Numbered from the stretch's first letter, positions 1 to 8,684 are shown. The stretch is DNA of 64,000 bases from Thermohalobaculum sp039513195 (GCA_039513195.1 JBCCRM010000024.1:5656-69655); one strand, 5' to 3'. Program-made: numbers and translations. Notes: a model not told the origin generated them from the letters alone.

Positions 1-2
1 TC

Positions 3-983
3 ATGGATCGCTTAAAGGCGATTGAAGTATTCGTTGCCGTTGCTCAGGCGGGCGGTTTCGCCCCTGCGGCGGCAAAGCTGGGGCTCTCGACCTCCTCGGT
101 CAGCCGGCATGTGAGTAATCTGGAAGACAGCCTCGGCGTGCAGCTCCTGCACCGCTCGACCCGGAACCTCCGGCTCACGCCGGAGGGCGAGGATGTCCTG
201 GAGCACGGGCAGAAGATCGTAGCCCATGTCGACCGGATGATGGAGGAACAGCAGAACGGTCGCGCCAGCCCTCAGGGAAAGCTGCGGATCACGATTGCGC
301 GGTTCCTCTCGAACATCCTGATGCGCAACACAATCGCCGAATTCTCCCGTACCCATCCGGAAGTCGATATGGAGATCGTTTTGCTGGATCGGGTTGTGAA
401 CCTGATCGAAGAGGGCTTCGATCTCGCGATCCGCGTCGGGCACATGCCGGACTCCTCACTGAAGACCCGGAAACTCCTCGATCTTCACCTGGGCGTTGTC
501 GGCTCGCCAGACTATTTCGCCCGCCGTGGCGTGCCGCAGACACCGGCCTGTCTGGACGCGCATGACTGCGTCATCGACACCGCCGCGCCGTACGCAAACC
601 GATGGCCGATGTTGAGCCGGGACGGTCGGCGCGTCTTGCAAGTCGTGCACGGCAATGTCTCGGTCAACAGCGGCAGGGCGGCGCGCGATCTGGCGATCGG
701 CGGCGCGGGACTGACTTACCTGCCTGAATACGTCTTTTTCGATCATGTCGAGAAGGGACGGCTCGTTACCGTGCTCGATACATTTGCGATCGACTATGGT
801 GGCATCTTCCTGGTCTATCCACCGAGCCGGCATCAGGGTGCCGCGATACGCCGCTTCGTAGATCTGCTCGTCGAACATGCAAAGCCGGTCCAGCGCTACC
901 GCGACGCGCGCCGACTGGCACAGCAGGCGGGCGCAGCAGATGGAGCGGCCTTGTGCGAGGCAGAGGTAACATCGCAATCCTGA
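3..983 (+). CDS. LysR-family transcriptional regulator
   Basis: This encodes a 326-residue DNA-binding regulator. The first ~60 residues form the LysR winged helix-turn-helix (MDRLKAIEVFVAVAQAGGF, then the recognition-helix stretch STSSVSRHVSNLE and LLHRSTR), and residues ~90-295 form the periplasmic-binding-like effector domain. Its length is normal for LysR proteins, with a short extra C-terminal tail. The start is two bases from the window edge, so the upstream promoter and any divergent target gene are not visible. The HRSTR motif and the GFDLAIRVG segment place it with the CrgA/DmlR-like LysR group. The nearest downstream DNA is transposon debris, so its target probably lies to the left, outside the window. 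The effector is unknown. Confidence 0.93.
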   Translation: MDRLKAIEVFVAVAQAGGFAPAAAKLGLSTSSVSRHVSNLEDSLGVQLLHRSTRNLRLTPEGEDVLEHGQKIVAHVDRMMEEQQNGRASPQGKLRITIARFLSNILMRNTIAEFSRTHPEVDMEIVLLDRVVNLIEEGFDLAIRVGHMPDSSLKTRKLLDLHLGVVGSPDYFARRGVPQTPACLDAHDCVIDTAAPYANRWPMLSRDGRRVLQVVHGNVSVNSGRAARDLAIGGAGLTYLPEYVFFDHVEKGRLVTVLDTFAIDYGGIFLVYPPSRHQGAAIRRFVDLLVEHAKPVQRYRDARRLAQQAGAADGAALCEAEVTSQS

Positions 984-1139
984 GCCGCAGTACCTTGCCG
1001 TTCCCTGCTTGCTGGCAATCTGCGGCCGGGTCGTAAAGCACTCGGGGCCGCTCGCCGAGGGTTTAAGATCTTAGGATCGGTCCGCTTCATCACATCAGGT
1101 CACCCGCTTTTTAGAGCCCGTCACAAAAGGTCCCGCTGC

Positions 1140-1320
1140 GGGGGCTCCTCCGCGAGATGAGCATAATCATCGAAATCTGTATCGGGATTTGGACAGTTGC
1201 GGCGAACCGCTAGAAGTCGTTGGCGAGTCTTCTGTTGGTGGTGGTTCAGGCGAAGCCACGCTGCACGACCCAGCATTTGGCCTGCGCGACGGAGCCGGGA
1301 TCGGACCTTTTGACGAACTT
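1140..1320 (-). pseudogene. IS5-family transposase, C-terminal remnant
   Basis: Read on the minus strand, this stretch translates as a decayed IS5-family C-terminus: CWVVQRGFA, stop, TTTNRRLANDF, stop, RFAATVQ...IMLISRR. Intact members read roughly WVVERxFAW...NRRLxxDFER...RxMLRR, so the alignment is good apart from two in-frame stops. Nothing of the catalytic N-terminal part was recognised. The sequence beyond the end of the coding remnant (around 1113-1140, GAGCCCGTCACAAAAGGTC) resembles an IS terminal end. This is a dead fragment and the first of five IS remnants up to about 4,030. Confidence 0.6.
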
Positions 1321-1499
1321 AGCCGGTCGAGGCGCCGCGGCAGCGACCCGAGCGCGCTACTCTCCCGTACCGGCCAAGCAGCGGTCCAGGAATGGGCCCC
1401 TTGCCTATGTTCCGTCAGCGCGACACGCCTGAAAGCAGCGATAGACGGTGCCGCGCGGAGGGAAGTCATGCGGGGCCATCCGCCGCTGGCAGCGGCCTG

Positions 1500-2262
1500 T
1501 AACATGCAGACGATCGCATCGACTTCGCGCCGAAGGCAGGTTATCCACGGGCATCCATGGAGAGCTGGTGGCCCACGGGCAGCGGACTGCCCGGACGACG
1601 GTAGCCAAGATCACGCGGCAAAACGGTACTCGCCCGCTGCGCCAACGTCGGCGCATGCCGCGAACGACCGGCAACCGGCATTCGTTGGGCATCGCACCAA
1701 ACCTGCTAAGGCGCGACTTCCGCGCCGACGCGCATAACCTCATCTGGCTGGCCGATAACAGCTACGTTCCGACCGATGAGGGTTGGCGCTACTTCGCGGC
1801 GGTCAAGGACATGGCGACCAAGGCTTCGGCGCGGCCTTCGGACCGATGCCGCGCCAGCGCCTCAGCGTCGCCTGGTCCCGATCCGACAGCCTGAGGAAAG
1901 GGCTGGTGATGGATGCCATGCGCATCGCGCCGCAAAAGCGACCGCCGGCACCGGGGCTGATCTGTCACTCGGATCGCAGCGCCAAGTACGCCAGCAATGA
2001 CGGCCGGAGGCTTCTGTTGGCTAATGGCGCCAAGGCTTCGATAGGAGGCAGAGGACACTGTCTCGATAACGCGCCGATGGAGAGCTTCTTCGGACCGCCG
2101 AAAACCGAGATGGTCAACCGCGCCCATTTCCGTTCACGCCGCGAGGCGAAGGCCGCTCACGTTGAGTACATCGCCATCTTCTAGAACCTACGGCGCCGCC
2201 ACTCTCGCATTGGCTACCGAACCCCAGAGCAGGCAAGGATCGACATGGCCCGCGCCAGAGGC
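1500..2262 (+). pseudogene. IS3-family transposase (OrfB), frameshifted and interrupted
   Basis: The catalytic core of an IS3-family DDE transposase is readable in two frames. The first (to about 1810) contains HSLGIAPNLL and NLIWLADNSYVPTDEGW, with the first catalytic Asp in LAD. After a frameshift near 1,810, the second frame reads APGLICHSDRSAKYAS (second Asp) and DNAPMESFFG (catalytic Glu). An in-frame stop follows YIAIF at 2182-2184, after which the usual C-terminal motif continues as NLRRRHSRIGYRTPEQA. Both a frameshift and a stop make it non-functional. An OrfA partner was not recognised. No clear inverted repeats were found, so the limits given are those of the recognisable coding part. 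Confidence 0.75.
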
Positions 2263-2493
2263 CCATGGTCAACGCCCGACCATTCCGGCCTCAGCGGCCA
2301 AACTCAGTCACGTCCCGGGCAGGGACGACTGACGGGATCAACTTGAGTTCACCCGTGGCAGTATCGACGCTGAGGTAGACTTCAAGAGCATCCCGATCTC
2401 AACAGTCCGCATCTTGTGGCGGCGTACCGGACCACGGACTGAAGGATGGACCTGCTCGCCGGAACGTCATCGCCATCGAACCAACCCGCCCGC

Positions 2494-3034
2494 TCATAGA
2501 AGCGGAACATAATCCCTATACTTCGAGATCAGCACATGCGCGATGAGGCCCGCGGTCGGCAGCGCGCCTTCGATCAGATGGGCAGGCACCGGCGCCTGGA
2601 TGCTACCTTCGGTGCAGGCCCGGCAGGCGTATTTCGGCCGGACGGTGACGATGACACGCAGCTGCGCCGGAACGGTGGCAAGGCGTTCGGTACTCGGGCT
2701 CAATCACGCGCTCGACGCGGGGCAACTCGGCGGGCAGACGCGAGAGGTTCCGATTGAAAGGCGCTGGCTTCTTCCGCGACTTAGGTGTCTGACACGCGGC
2801 CTCCTCAATCTTCGCCACCGCAACTTCCAGATCCTCGAAGGAGAGCTGGCGCACATCCTTAGCAAGCCATTCCGGCGTCTCCCCGTGAAGCGCGTGGCGC
2901 AGATCCTGGGTCACCGCTTCCTGGCGCTTGTTGATCTCGGCGAGCTTCGTATTGCTTGCCATGAGGGCGTCGACGGCCCCCCGATTTCCCGGCGCCATGG
3001 CGCTGAGGTCGAGTTTGCTCGGCGAGGTCTCCAT
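2494..3034 (-). pseudogene. IS66-family transposase (TnpC), N-terminal remnant
   Basis: The minus strand carries the start of an IS66 TnpC-like transposase: KLAEINKRQEAVTQDLRHAL, the acidic segment LSFEDLEVAVAKIEEA, then RLPAELPRVERVIEPE. The frame changes near 2,700 and continues as STERLATVPAQLRVIVTVRPKYACRACTEG and PAHLIEGALPTAGLIAHVL, the zinc-binding-like region of TnpC. It stops at KYRDYVPLL, far short of the catalytic domain (family length is around 500 residues). TnpA and TnpB, the small accessory genes of IS66 elements, were not recognised nearby. Frameshift plus truncation make it a pseudogene. Confidence 0.75.
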
Positions 3035-3059
3035 TGCGGAACATTATCGCAAGCTCAGG

Positions 3060-3372
3060 GCCCTGCCGCAGGCAAATCCGCGCTCCAAGTCACCCTGCCT
3101 GACCACCTTCCGAAGCGCTCTGATTGGTGGGAAGCTGCTGGAGCGTCGCTTGACCGTCATCCGCAAGAGGCCGCTTGCGCTTCTGACCCGCTTCGTCACA
3201 CTGGCCGAGCTGCTACGTGCAGGGCGCGCAGGCATCTTAGCGCATCTGAAAAAAGACTCCGCATCAGCGTTCTCTGGACGATACCTCGTCGCCGCGAGCG
3301 CTTCGATTCTGACCGCGTCGCCGCTTGACAGCCTTATCACTCAGCGGCAGCAGGTTTGTGCATCTGTGTTCC
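3060..3372. other. Unassigned stretch between IS remnants
   Basis: No intact gene is recognised here. The plus strand has an open frame with the segments LERRLTVIRKRPLALLTRFV and LAELLRAGRAGILAHLKK, which has the feel of a transposase interior (possibly IS110-like), but I cannot assign it with confidence. The minus-strand open frame (3044-3340) is Arg/Ser-rich and looks like a shadow. Given the IS debris on both sides, this is most likely further mobile-element decay. Confidence 0.25.
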
Positions 3373-3543
3373 TCAAACCCGGCGCCAGTCGAGCACCGCG
3401 AAGAACGCCGCGAACTGGGCCCGGCTAAGCCGCATCACCCCGTCGCGGATCGCCGGCCAGGCGAAGCGGCCATCCGCGCCTGCCCCATGAAGCTGGAAGA
3501 CGCGTTTGGCGATGTCGATGCCAATGATCCGGGTGTCCGTCAT
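3373..3543 (-). pseudogene. IS110-family transposase, N-terminal fragment
   Basis: From an ATG at 3543 the minus strand encodes MTDTRIIGIDIAKRVFQLHG, the classic start of IS110-family (DEDD) transposases, including the first catalytic Asp in GIDIAK. A further ~35 residues follow (LSRAQFAAFFAVL) before a stop at 3373. Intact IS110 transposases have about 300-400 residues, so only the first ~15% survives. It abuts the next remnant, consistent with successive insertions and deletions. Confidence 0.75.
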
Positions 3544-3599
3544 GGCCGGCCTTCTCTCTGGCAATCCGGGACCGCAAGCCTCGTACGGTCCGGTGCCGG

Positions 3600-4034
3600 C
3601 GGGGGCATCCACACCATCAGCGGAATCTGCACAGGTTTGGCCGCTCGTTTGAAGGCTGCGGCGGGTGTCTTGATGCCTAACGCGTGGTATGGCCGGCGGT
3701 GGTTGTAGAGTGAGGCATCCGCCGCCATTGGTGCGAGGCGATGCCGAACCGTCCAGTCACGGATCGCGCGGCTCTCATGGGCGAGGCTCTCGAAGCGTTG
3801 GCGATGGACGCACTGCTCCTTCAGCGATCGGATGAGGCGCTCCACAATACCATTCTGCTGCGGACAGTGAGCCCGAGAACGCGATCCGTCCGAGAGAGCG
3901 GGCGAACGCGCGATGAACTCCTGGTGCAGGCCGTTATTCCGCACCATCTTCATGCCGTCGCGACTGGTGAAGACCAATCCGTTACCGCTGCGAAGCAAGA
4001 ATGGCATCTCGACCCGGATGGCTTCCAGCGCCAC
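3600..4034 (-). pseudogene. IS3-family transposase (OrfB), C-terminal remnant
   Basis: The minus-strand frame starting at 4034 carries the second half of an IS3-group DDE transposase: PFLLRSGNGLVFTSRDG (catalytic Asp replaced by Gly, since the usual motif is RSDNGLVF), HCPQQNGIVERLIRSLKEQC (catalytic Glu) and YNHRRPYHALGIKTPAAAF. Relative to the usual pattern there seem to be two extra segments, one of about 10 residues before HCPQQNG and one of about 14 residues (RHRLAPMAADA) before YNHRRP. The N-terminal half is missing. Loss of the Asp and the truncation mean it is inactive. Confidence 0.75.
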
Positions 4035-4309
4035 TTTCGCGGTGAAGGCGGCGCTCTACCGTCTCCGCTTCCCCGAAACCTTCACTCTCCGCCGCCTCCG
4101 CCATCTGCCCACGCTTTCGTAGGACCTGCTGGCTTCCAAAGCGACGCCTTGGTACGAGCAATCGATACGGATTTCAGTGCCTTGAAGCGGCGGCTTCATT
4201 GACGACGACCGGGTTTCCGAGAAGGTACGGCCCCCTGGTCGCCAGGGGATCGTCTTGGTTCGGGCTCCAATGCTGCTTGACCGCCATCGCAAGACTTGGC
4301 TAGCTGGCG

Positions 4310-4512
4310 GTTGATGGTTCTGCGCCTCGGAAGGTGGCGCGGATGAATAGGGAACACGGTGAGGCGTACCCATCAGGGGCCGAGACCGTGGCTGCCCCCG
4401 CAACTGTGAGCGGTGAGCGGCGCTCCAAGCAGCCACTGGCGCATACTGCGCCGGGAAGGCGGAGCTGCCGCGACGACCCGCGAGCCAGGAGACCTGCCAT
4501 CGCACTGAAACC
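4310..4512 (+). ncRNA. Cobalamin riboswitch
   Basis: The plus strand contains the ordered conserved blocks of the B12 aptamer: GGGAACACGGTGAGG, a CCGTGGCTGCCCCCGCAACTG segment, a variable hairpin region with AGCCACTGGC, GCCGGGAAGGC, and the closing B12-box-like GAGCCAGGAGACCTGCC near 4,482-4,498. The order and spacing fit an adenosyl- or methylcobalamin riboswitch. It lies about 130 bases upstream of the DUF1636 gene and the BtuFCD-like genes, so expression of this importer is expected to fall when cobalamin is plentiful. The end points are estimates; the expression platform between 4,512 and 4,643 was not resolved. A short open frame from an ATG at 4549 in that interval is probably not a gene. 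Confidence 0.9.
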
Positions 4513-4642
4513 TTTGGCCGGGCGGGGTGCTTCGGTCGGGAGATCAAGATGGCGGCGCAACGGCTATATCAGTCTGCGTGGGCGGTGAATCCGCCTGACC
4601 GTCCGCAATGGCTCTCGGCGCTCTCCGACTGGGGAGGACGCC

Positions 4643-5104
4643 ATGATAGATCGGTGCGTGATCTTTGCCGACAATCCACCCAGCCCAGAACACGGACGGA
4701 CGAATGCCCACAGCCTTACAGCCTGCACCCGGTGCTGCCACACCGGGCAGCGATGGCTGCCGGGCTATGAGCTGATCTCGAAACTTCACGTTGCCGTTGA
4801 TGTGGCACGGCAACGCAGCGCGCTCGGCATCGACTTCGCCGTGGATGACGTCGCCTGCATGGCGGACCACGAACGCCCACGCACATTTGCCTATCGTGCG
4901 GATGGCAAGAGTTGCTGCCTGTTCGGCGATGTGGACCGGGGTGCTGATATCGATGCGCCGGGTGCATTTGCCGTGCCGTACGCCGCCAGTGACGACGGCT
5001 GGACGAAGTCGACCGAACGGCCAAAGCATCTCGCCTGCAAGCCCCCCGGATGCATTCCATGCGCCCTGGCGATCGAACGCCAGGCGGACAATGCGAGCTG
5101 CTGA
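4643..5104 (+). CDS. DUF1636 family protein (putative metal-binding)
   Basis: This is a 153-residue soluble protein. The start is fixed by a strong ribosome-binding site (GGGGAGGACGCC) directly before the ATG. Family-like features are an early Cys motif (ACTRCCHTG, residues ~26-34), the segment VDDVACMADHERPRTFAYRA, and CCLFGDVDRGAD, which matches the DUF1636 pattern of a Cys-bearing loop followed by YxFGDxD. DUF1636 proteins have no established biochemistry but recur next to cobalt, cobalamin and CobW-type genes. Here it is the first gene after a cobalamin riboswitch and is 4 bases from the importer ATPase, so a role in corrinoid or cobalt handling is a reasonable inference. Confidence 0.7.
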   Translation: MIDRCVIFADNPPSPEHGRTNAHSLTACTRCCHTGQRWLPGYELISKLHVAVDVARQRSALGIDFAVDDVACMADHERPRTFAYRADGKSCCLFGDVDRGADIDAPGAFAVPYAASDDGWTKSTERPKHLACKPPGCIPCALAIERQADNASC

Positions 5105-5108
5105 GCCC

Positions 5109-5897
5109 ATGGCGACCCAGCCCCGGGCCGAGGCCCTCGCCGTCGAGGAGGTCACCTGCCGCGCCCGCAACGGTACCGCTCTGGTGGCAAACGCCTCGCT
5201 CGCCGTCTCGGCGGGGGAACGGGTCGCGGTCATCGGCCCGAACGGCGCAGGCAAGACCACGCTGATGAAGCTGATGGCGCGGCAGTTGCGGCCCACTGCC
5301 GGGCGCGTCTTGCTAGGCGGTGCGGACATGGCGCGTCTGGAGCGGCGCCAGCTTGCCCGCCGTATTGCCGTGATGGCGCAGAGCGAACGCCCCGATTTAC
5401 GCCTGCGCGCAATCGACTATGTCGCCCTCGGCCGCATCCCGCACCAGCGCACCGCTTCCTCGGACGCGCACGGGGTCGCTGTGACCCGGGCGCTCGATAT
5501 CGCCCATGCCGCCCATCTAGCGGAGCGCCCACTCTCGGCGCTATCGGGCGGCGAACGTCAGCGCCTTACCCTTGCCCGGGCCCTCGCACAGGAGCCGACG
5601 GTCCTGCTGTTGGACGAACCGACGAACAATCTGGACCCGCGGGCACGGGCGGATCTGTTGGCGACCGTCGCCGATCTCGGCATCACCGTCATCGCCGTTC
5701 TCCACGACCTGACCCTGGCGCCGGACTTCGCAGACCGGGTCGCTCTGATGGCCGCGGGGCGGATCCTCTGCTGCACGAGCGCTGAGGAAGCTCTCTCCGA
5801 GGCACGGATCCGCGATGTCTTCGATCTCTCCGTCTTCCGGCTGCCGCATCCCCGCGACGGCCGCGCCTTGCTTGTTTTCGACCGACCACAGACCTAG
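5109..5897 (+). CDS. Iron-chelate/B12-type ABC importer, ATP-binding protein
   Basis: This encodes 262 residues from the ATG at 5109; a longer upstream extension in the same frame overlaps the preceding gene and is unlikely. The Walker A motif is GPNGAGKTT, the signature is LSGGERQRLTLARAL, and Walker B is VLLLDEPTNNLD followed by the switch His in AVLHDL. These are typical of the FecE/HmuV/BtuD group. It energises the permease encoded at 6916-7944, taking substrate from the binding protein at 5909-6868. Position behind the cobalamin riboswitch suggests corrinoid as substrate, although iron-siderophore or haem ATPases look the same at sequence level. Confidence 0.92.
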   Translation: MATQPRAEALAVEEVTCRARNGTALVANASLAVSAGERVAVIGPNGAGKTTLMKLMARQLRPTAGRVLLGGADMARLERRQLARRIAVMAQSERPDLRLRAIDYVALGRIPHQRTASSDAHGVAVTRALDIAHAAHLAERPLSALSGGERQRLTLARALAQEPTVLLLDEPTNNLDPRARADLLATVADLGITVIAVLHDLTLAPDFADRVALMAAGRILCCTSAEEALSEARIRDVFDLSVFRLPHPRDGRALLVFDRPQT

Positions 5898-5908
5898 GAG
5901 AAGCCTGC

Positions 5909-6868
5909 ATGAGACTGCCAATCTCGATCCTTACCGCCCTGGCGAGCGTCCTCGTCGCGGCGGGCGCCGCGGCCGACCATCCAGTGACTGTCGACAGTTG
6001 CGGCACCCCCATCACCCTCGACGCGGTGCCAGAACGCGCCATTGTGCATGACCTGAATATGACCGAGATGTTCTTCGCGCTTGGTCTGCAGAAGCATATG
6101 GTCGGGCTGACTGGCATCACCGGTTGGTACAAGGTCGACGAGGCATTCACCGAGCAGCGCGGCGACATCCCCGAACTCGCACCAAAATACCCGACCATGG
6201 AGAACCTGCTCTCGGTCGAGCCGGATTTTTTCTTCGCTGGTTGGTATTATGGGATGCGGCCAGGGGGTGAGGTGACGCCGGACACGCTCGCAGCCTTCGA
6301 CGTTAAGACACTGGTCTTGACCGAAAGCTGCGTGCATCTGGATGGTGAAGTGCCGCAAGCCTCGATGGAGCTGCTGTTCGGGGATATGCTGAAGCTCGGG
6401 CAGATCTTCGACAAAGAAGCTGCAGCCGAGGCTTTGGTGGACGAATGGCGCGCGGAGCTCGCCACGATTCAGGCCGCGGTCGGCGATGGCCCAGCCCCGC
6501 GGGTCTTCCTTTATGACAGTGGCGAGGATCAGCCCTTTACCGCCGGTCGCTTCGCCATCCCGACCGCGATGATCGAGGCGGCGGGCGGGGTCAACGTGCT
6601 CGACGATTTCGAAACGAGCTGGGGGCGCACCTCCTGGGAGGCGGTCGCGGAACGGAATCCCGAATTCCTTGTCCTTCTCGACTACCAGGACGGCGCCGGC
6701 TACCAAAAGCTGCTCGACTTCCTGAAAGCGCATCCCGCGATGAGCCAGACCGATGCCGTGCAGAATGAGCGGTTCGTGCCCCTCCGCTATGCCGAGCTTA
6801 CACCCGGCCCTGCGAATATCGAGGCGATCCGGAAGATTGCGGCTGCGATGCACGGCCTCGAATTCTGA
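5909..6868 (+). CDS. Periplasmic substrate-binding protein (BtuF/FepB type)
   Basis: This is a 319-residue secreted protein with an N-terminal signal peptide (hydrophobic ISILTALASVLVAAGAAA, cleavage probably near residue 22). It has the fold pattern of cluster A-II (class III) binding proteins used for B12, haem and siderophores: an N-lobe with VTVDSCGTPITLDAVPERAIV, a central helix region around residues 140-180, and a C-lobe with VFLYDSGEDQPFTAG, NPEFLVLLDYQ and RFVPLRYAELTPG. A start codon follows AGGAGAAGCCTGC, 11 bases after the ATPase stop, so the two are co-transcribed. The riboswitch upstream favours cobalamin or a related corrinoid as ligand, but this is context only. Confidence 0.9.
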   Translation: MRLPISILTALASVLVAAGAAADHPVTVDSCGTPITLDAVPERAIVHDLNMTEMFFALGLQKHMVGLTGITGWYKVDEAFTEQRGDIPELAPKYPTMENLLSVEPDFFFAGWYYGMRPGGEVTPDTLAAFDVKTLVLTESCVHLDGEVPQASMELLFGDMLKLGQIFDKEAAAEALVDEWRAELATIQAAVGDGPAPRVFLYDSGEDQPFTAGRFAIPTAMIEAAGGVNVLDDFETSWGRTSWEAVAERNPEFLVLLDYQDGAGYQKLLDFLKAHPAMSQTDAVQNERFVPLRYAELTPGPANIEAIRKIAAAMHGLEF

Positions 6869-6915
6869 GCGCGCATTCCCGGGGCGCCACGCGGCCGCAT
6901 CGCTCTGTAAGGGCG

Positions 6916-7944
6916 ATGGCGCCTGGCGCGGTGCTGGCACGCCGCGCAGCGCTGACGGCGGGGCTGACAGTCCTGCTGACCGGCGCGCTGATCGCCTCCG
7001 TTGCGCTGGGGTCGACCTGGCTGGCCTTCGGGGACGTGCTTGCGATCCTGCTCGGGCCCCTCGGCGCGACCGTGGGGCTCGACGCGCCCGATGGGCCGAT
7101 CCAGCGCATCGTGCTGGAACTGCGCGCGCCGCGGGCGATCCTGGCGGCCATCGTCGGGGCCGGCCTGGCGGTCGTCGGCATGCTGTTGCAGTCGACCACG
7201 CGGAACGACCTGGCCGACCCATTCCTGTTCGGCCTCTCCTCGGGTGCGGCAGCGGGCGCGGTCTTCGTGATCACGGTCAGCGGCGATGTCCTCGGCATCT
7301 GGACCCTACCAGCGGCGGCCTTTGTGGGCGGGCTCGCTTCCGCGGCAACCGTGCTGGTCCTGGTGTCGCGCACGGGTCTCGGCGGGCCAGAGCGGTTGAT
7401 ACTCGCCGGCCTCGCCGTCTCTTTCCTGTTCGCAGCGCTGACCAATTTCCTGGTGTTTTCCGGCGATCAGCGGGCGGCACATTCGGTGGTTTTTTGGAGC
7501 CTCGGGGGCCTCGGCCTCGCGCGGTGGGACAATCTCGGCTTTGCGGCAACCGGTCTCGCGGTGATCCTGGCGACGGCATTGATGTTGCGCCCCGCCCTCG
7601 ATGCGCTCCTCGCCGGGGACGAGGCTGCAGACAGCCTCGGCATCTCACCGACACGCACCCGGGTGTTGGTCTTCATCGCAGCCGCCTTTGCCACGGCGAG
7701 CTTTGTCGCGCTCTCCGGTGTCATCGGTTTCGTGGGCCTGATGGTGCCGCATCTAGGGCGCGCCCTAGTCGGCCCGCTGCACCGACCCTTAACGCTCGCC
7801 TGTGCAGGCATCGGCGCGGTCTTGGTGCTGCTGGGAGACATTGCCGCGCGGACCATTCTCGCACCCCAGGAACTGCCGCTCGGCATCGTGATCGGCGCGG
7901 TGGGGGCTGTTTTCGTGGTCGCACTCGTGATCCGCCGCGGTTGA
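6916..7944 (+). CDS. Iron-chelate/B12-type ABC importer, permease
   Basis: This encodes 342 residues of the FecCD/BtuC family, with about nine to ten hydrophobic membrane segments spread evenly along it. Diagnostic stretches are LRAPRAILAAIVGAGLAVVGMLLQ (residues ~60-85), NDLADPFLFGLSSGAA, and the ATPase-coupling/EAA-like region GVIGFVGLMVPHLGR near residue 275. The C-terminal PQELPLGIVIGAVGAVFFV-like segment is also typical. The gene is 47 bases downstream of the binding-protein stop and completes a binding protein/permease/ATPase set; one permease gene implies a homodimeric channel. It ends the riboswitch operon, and the next genes have their own regulatory site. Confidence 0.92.
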   Translation: MAPGAVLARRAALTAGLTVLLTGALIASVALGSTWLAFGDVLAILLGPLGATVGLDAPDGPIQRIVLELRAPRAILAAIVGAGLAVVGMLLQSTTRNDLADPFLFGLSSGAAAGAVFVITVSGDVLGIWTLPAAAFVGGLASAATVLVLVSRTGLGGPERLILAGLAVSFLFAALTNFLVFSGDQRAAHSVVFWSLGGLGLARWDNLGFAATGLAVILATALMLRPALDALLAGDEAADSLGISPTRTRVLVFIAAAFATASFVALSGVIGFVGLMVPHLGRALVGPLHRPLTLACAGIGAVLVLLGDIAARTILAPQELPLGIVIGAVGAVFVVALVIRRG

Positions 7945-8006
7945 GGCGGGTCGAGACGCCGCAGCCTTTCCAGGCCGATTATGAACCACCGCCCTCGATG
8001 CGCCCA

Positions 8007-8025
8007 AATGTTATAGTATAACGTT
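8007..8025. promoter_or_regulatory. Candidate Zur operator
   Basis: AATGTTATAGTATAACGTT is a near-perfect 19-base palindrome, with a single mismatched pair flanking the GTTATA/TATAAC arms. It closely resembles the zinc-uptake regulator box (GTTATA-N-TATAAC) of alphaproteobacteria. It lies 55-73 bases upstream of the start of the DUF1826/COG0523/DUF1007/NicO operon, where a repressor would occlude the promoter. No zur gene is present in the window. Confidence 0.75.
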
Positions 8026-8079
8026 CCGCTGAAATGTGCTTTATCAGCGCCGATAGCGCATCGGAGAAACCCTAAGAGC

Positions 8080-8394
8080 ATGCAGCGCACGATCGTGAAA
8101 GATGCCGCAATCGGAGGCGGCTTTGCCGAGACGCCAGAGGCGCGTTCGGCCATTCATCGTGGCGGCGGCGCTCAGGCGATCGAGCAGTGGACGTCAGGAC
8201 TGAGGTTCCGGTGCTGGATAGATGCCCTCGACCCAGCCGACCTTCCACGATCCCAGGTTATCCTGCGCGGCTCGCTCTGGCCGCAGGAGCACCGCTCAAG
8301 GGTTTTGGATCGCTCCCCACCGATCGAGGGAACCGACGAGACCCGCCTTATCCGTGTTTTCGACGCCATGACCAAAGTCGAGGAAGACATCTGA
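8080..8394 (+). CDS. DUF1826-like protein, probably truncated
   Basis: This 104-residue frame resembles the N-terminal part of DUF1826 proteins (segments AIHRGGGAQAIEQW, IDALDPADLPRSQVILR and DETRLIRVFDAM). DUF1826 proteins are normally around 200 residues or more, with a conserved His/Cys-containing C-terminal half that is absent here, so this may be a decaying or shortened version. It is the first gene behind the candidate Zur box, and its stop overlaps the next start (TGATG). DUF1826 genes are common companions of zinc-responsive COG0523 GTPases, which supports the identification. The function is unknown. Confidence 0.55.
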   Translation: MQRTIVKDAAIGGGFAETPEARSAIHRGGGAQAIEQWTSGLRFRCWIDALDPADLPRSQVILRGSLWPQEHRSRVLDRSPPIEGTDETRLIRVFDAMTKVEEDI

Positions 8395-8684
8395 TGGCGA
8401 CGAACCGCGGCCAGACCAGCCTTAGGCTAAAGCGCCGAAACGGGGACCCGATGCGCGACTTTGACCGATTGCCGGCGGAACTTCGATCCTGGCTCACCAC
8501 CGCGATGCTGCCATGGCGGCCGGTATCCGTCAGCCGAAGCTTTGCCCGTGCGCTTGCAAGGACCGGCGACAACCAGCTTGCGCTGGCGGAACTCGACCGC
8601 ATCCAGAGCCGGCTGATTGCCCGAGACGCACGCATGGTTTGGGGTGACGACCACCCGTCTGCGGCCGCCGGCGCAACCCCATGA
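8394..8684 (+). CDS. DUF6525 family protein
   Basis: This is a small basic protein of 96 residues starting at an ATG that overlaps the stop of the preceding gene. The pattern TSLRLKRRNGDPMRDFDRLP, LRSWLTTAMLPWRPVSV and ALAELDRIQSRLIARDAR matches the DUF6525 family as I know it from Rhodobacterales genomes: an Arg-rich N-terminus, DPMxxFDxLPxxLRxWL, and a C-terminal helix LxxLDRxExxxLARD. Its stop overlaps the start of the COG0523 GTPase, so the genes are translationally coupled. No function is established. Position between DUF1826 and the GTPase suggests a link to zinc limitation. Confidence 0.65.
   Translation: MATNRGQTSLRLKRRNGDPMRDFDRLPAELRSWLTTAMLPWRPVSVSRSFARALARTGDNQLALAELDRIQSRLIARDARMVWGDDHPSAAAGATP

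Noticed and set aside
1189..1737. 182-codon plus-strand open frame
   Set aside because: It spans the junction of two IS remnants and has no coherent domain; the minus-strand IS5 and plus-strand IS3 readings explain the DNA better.
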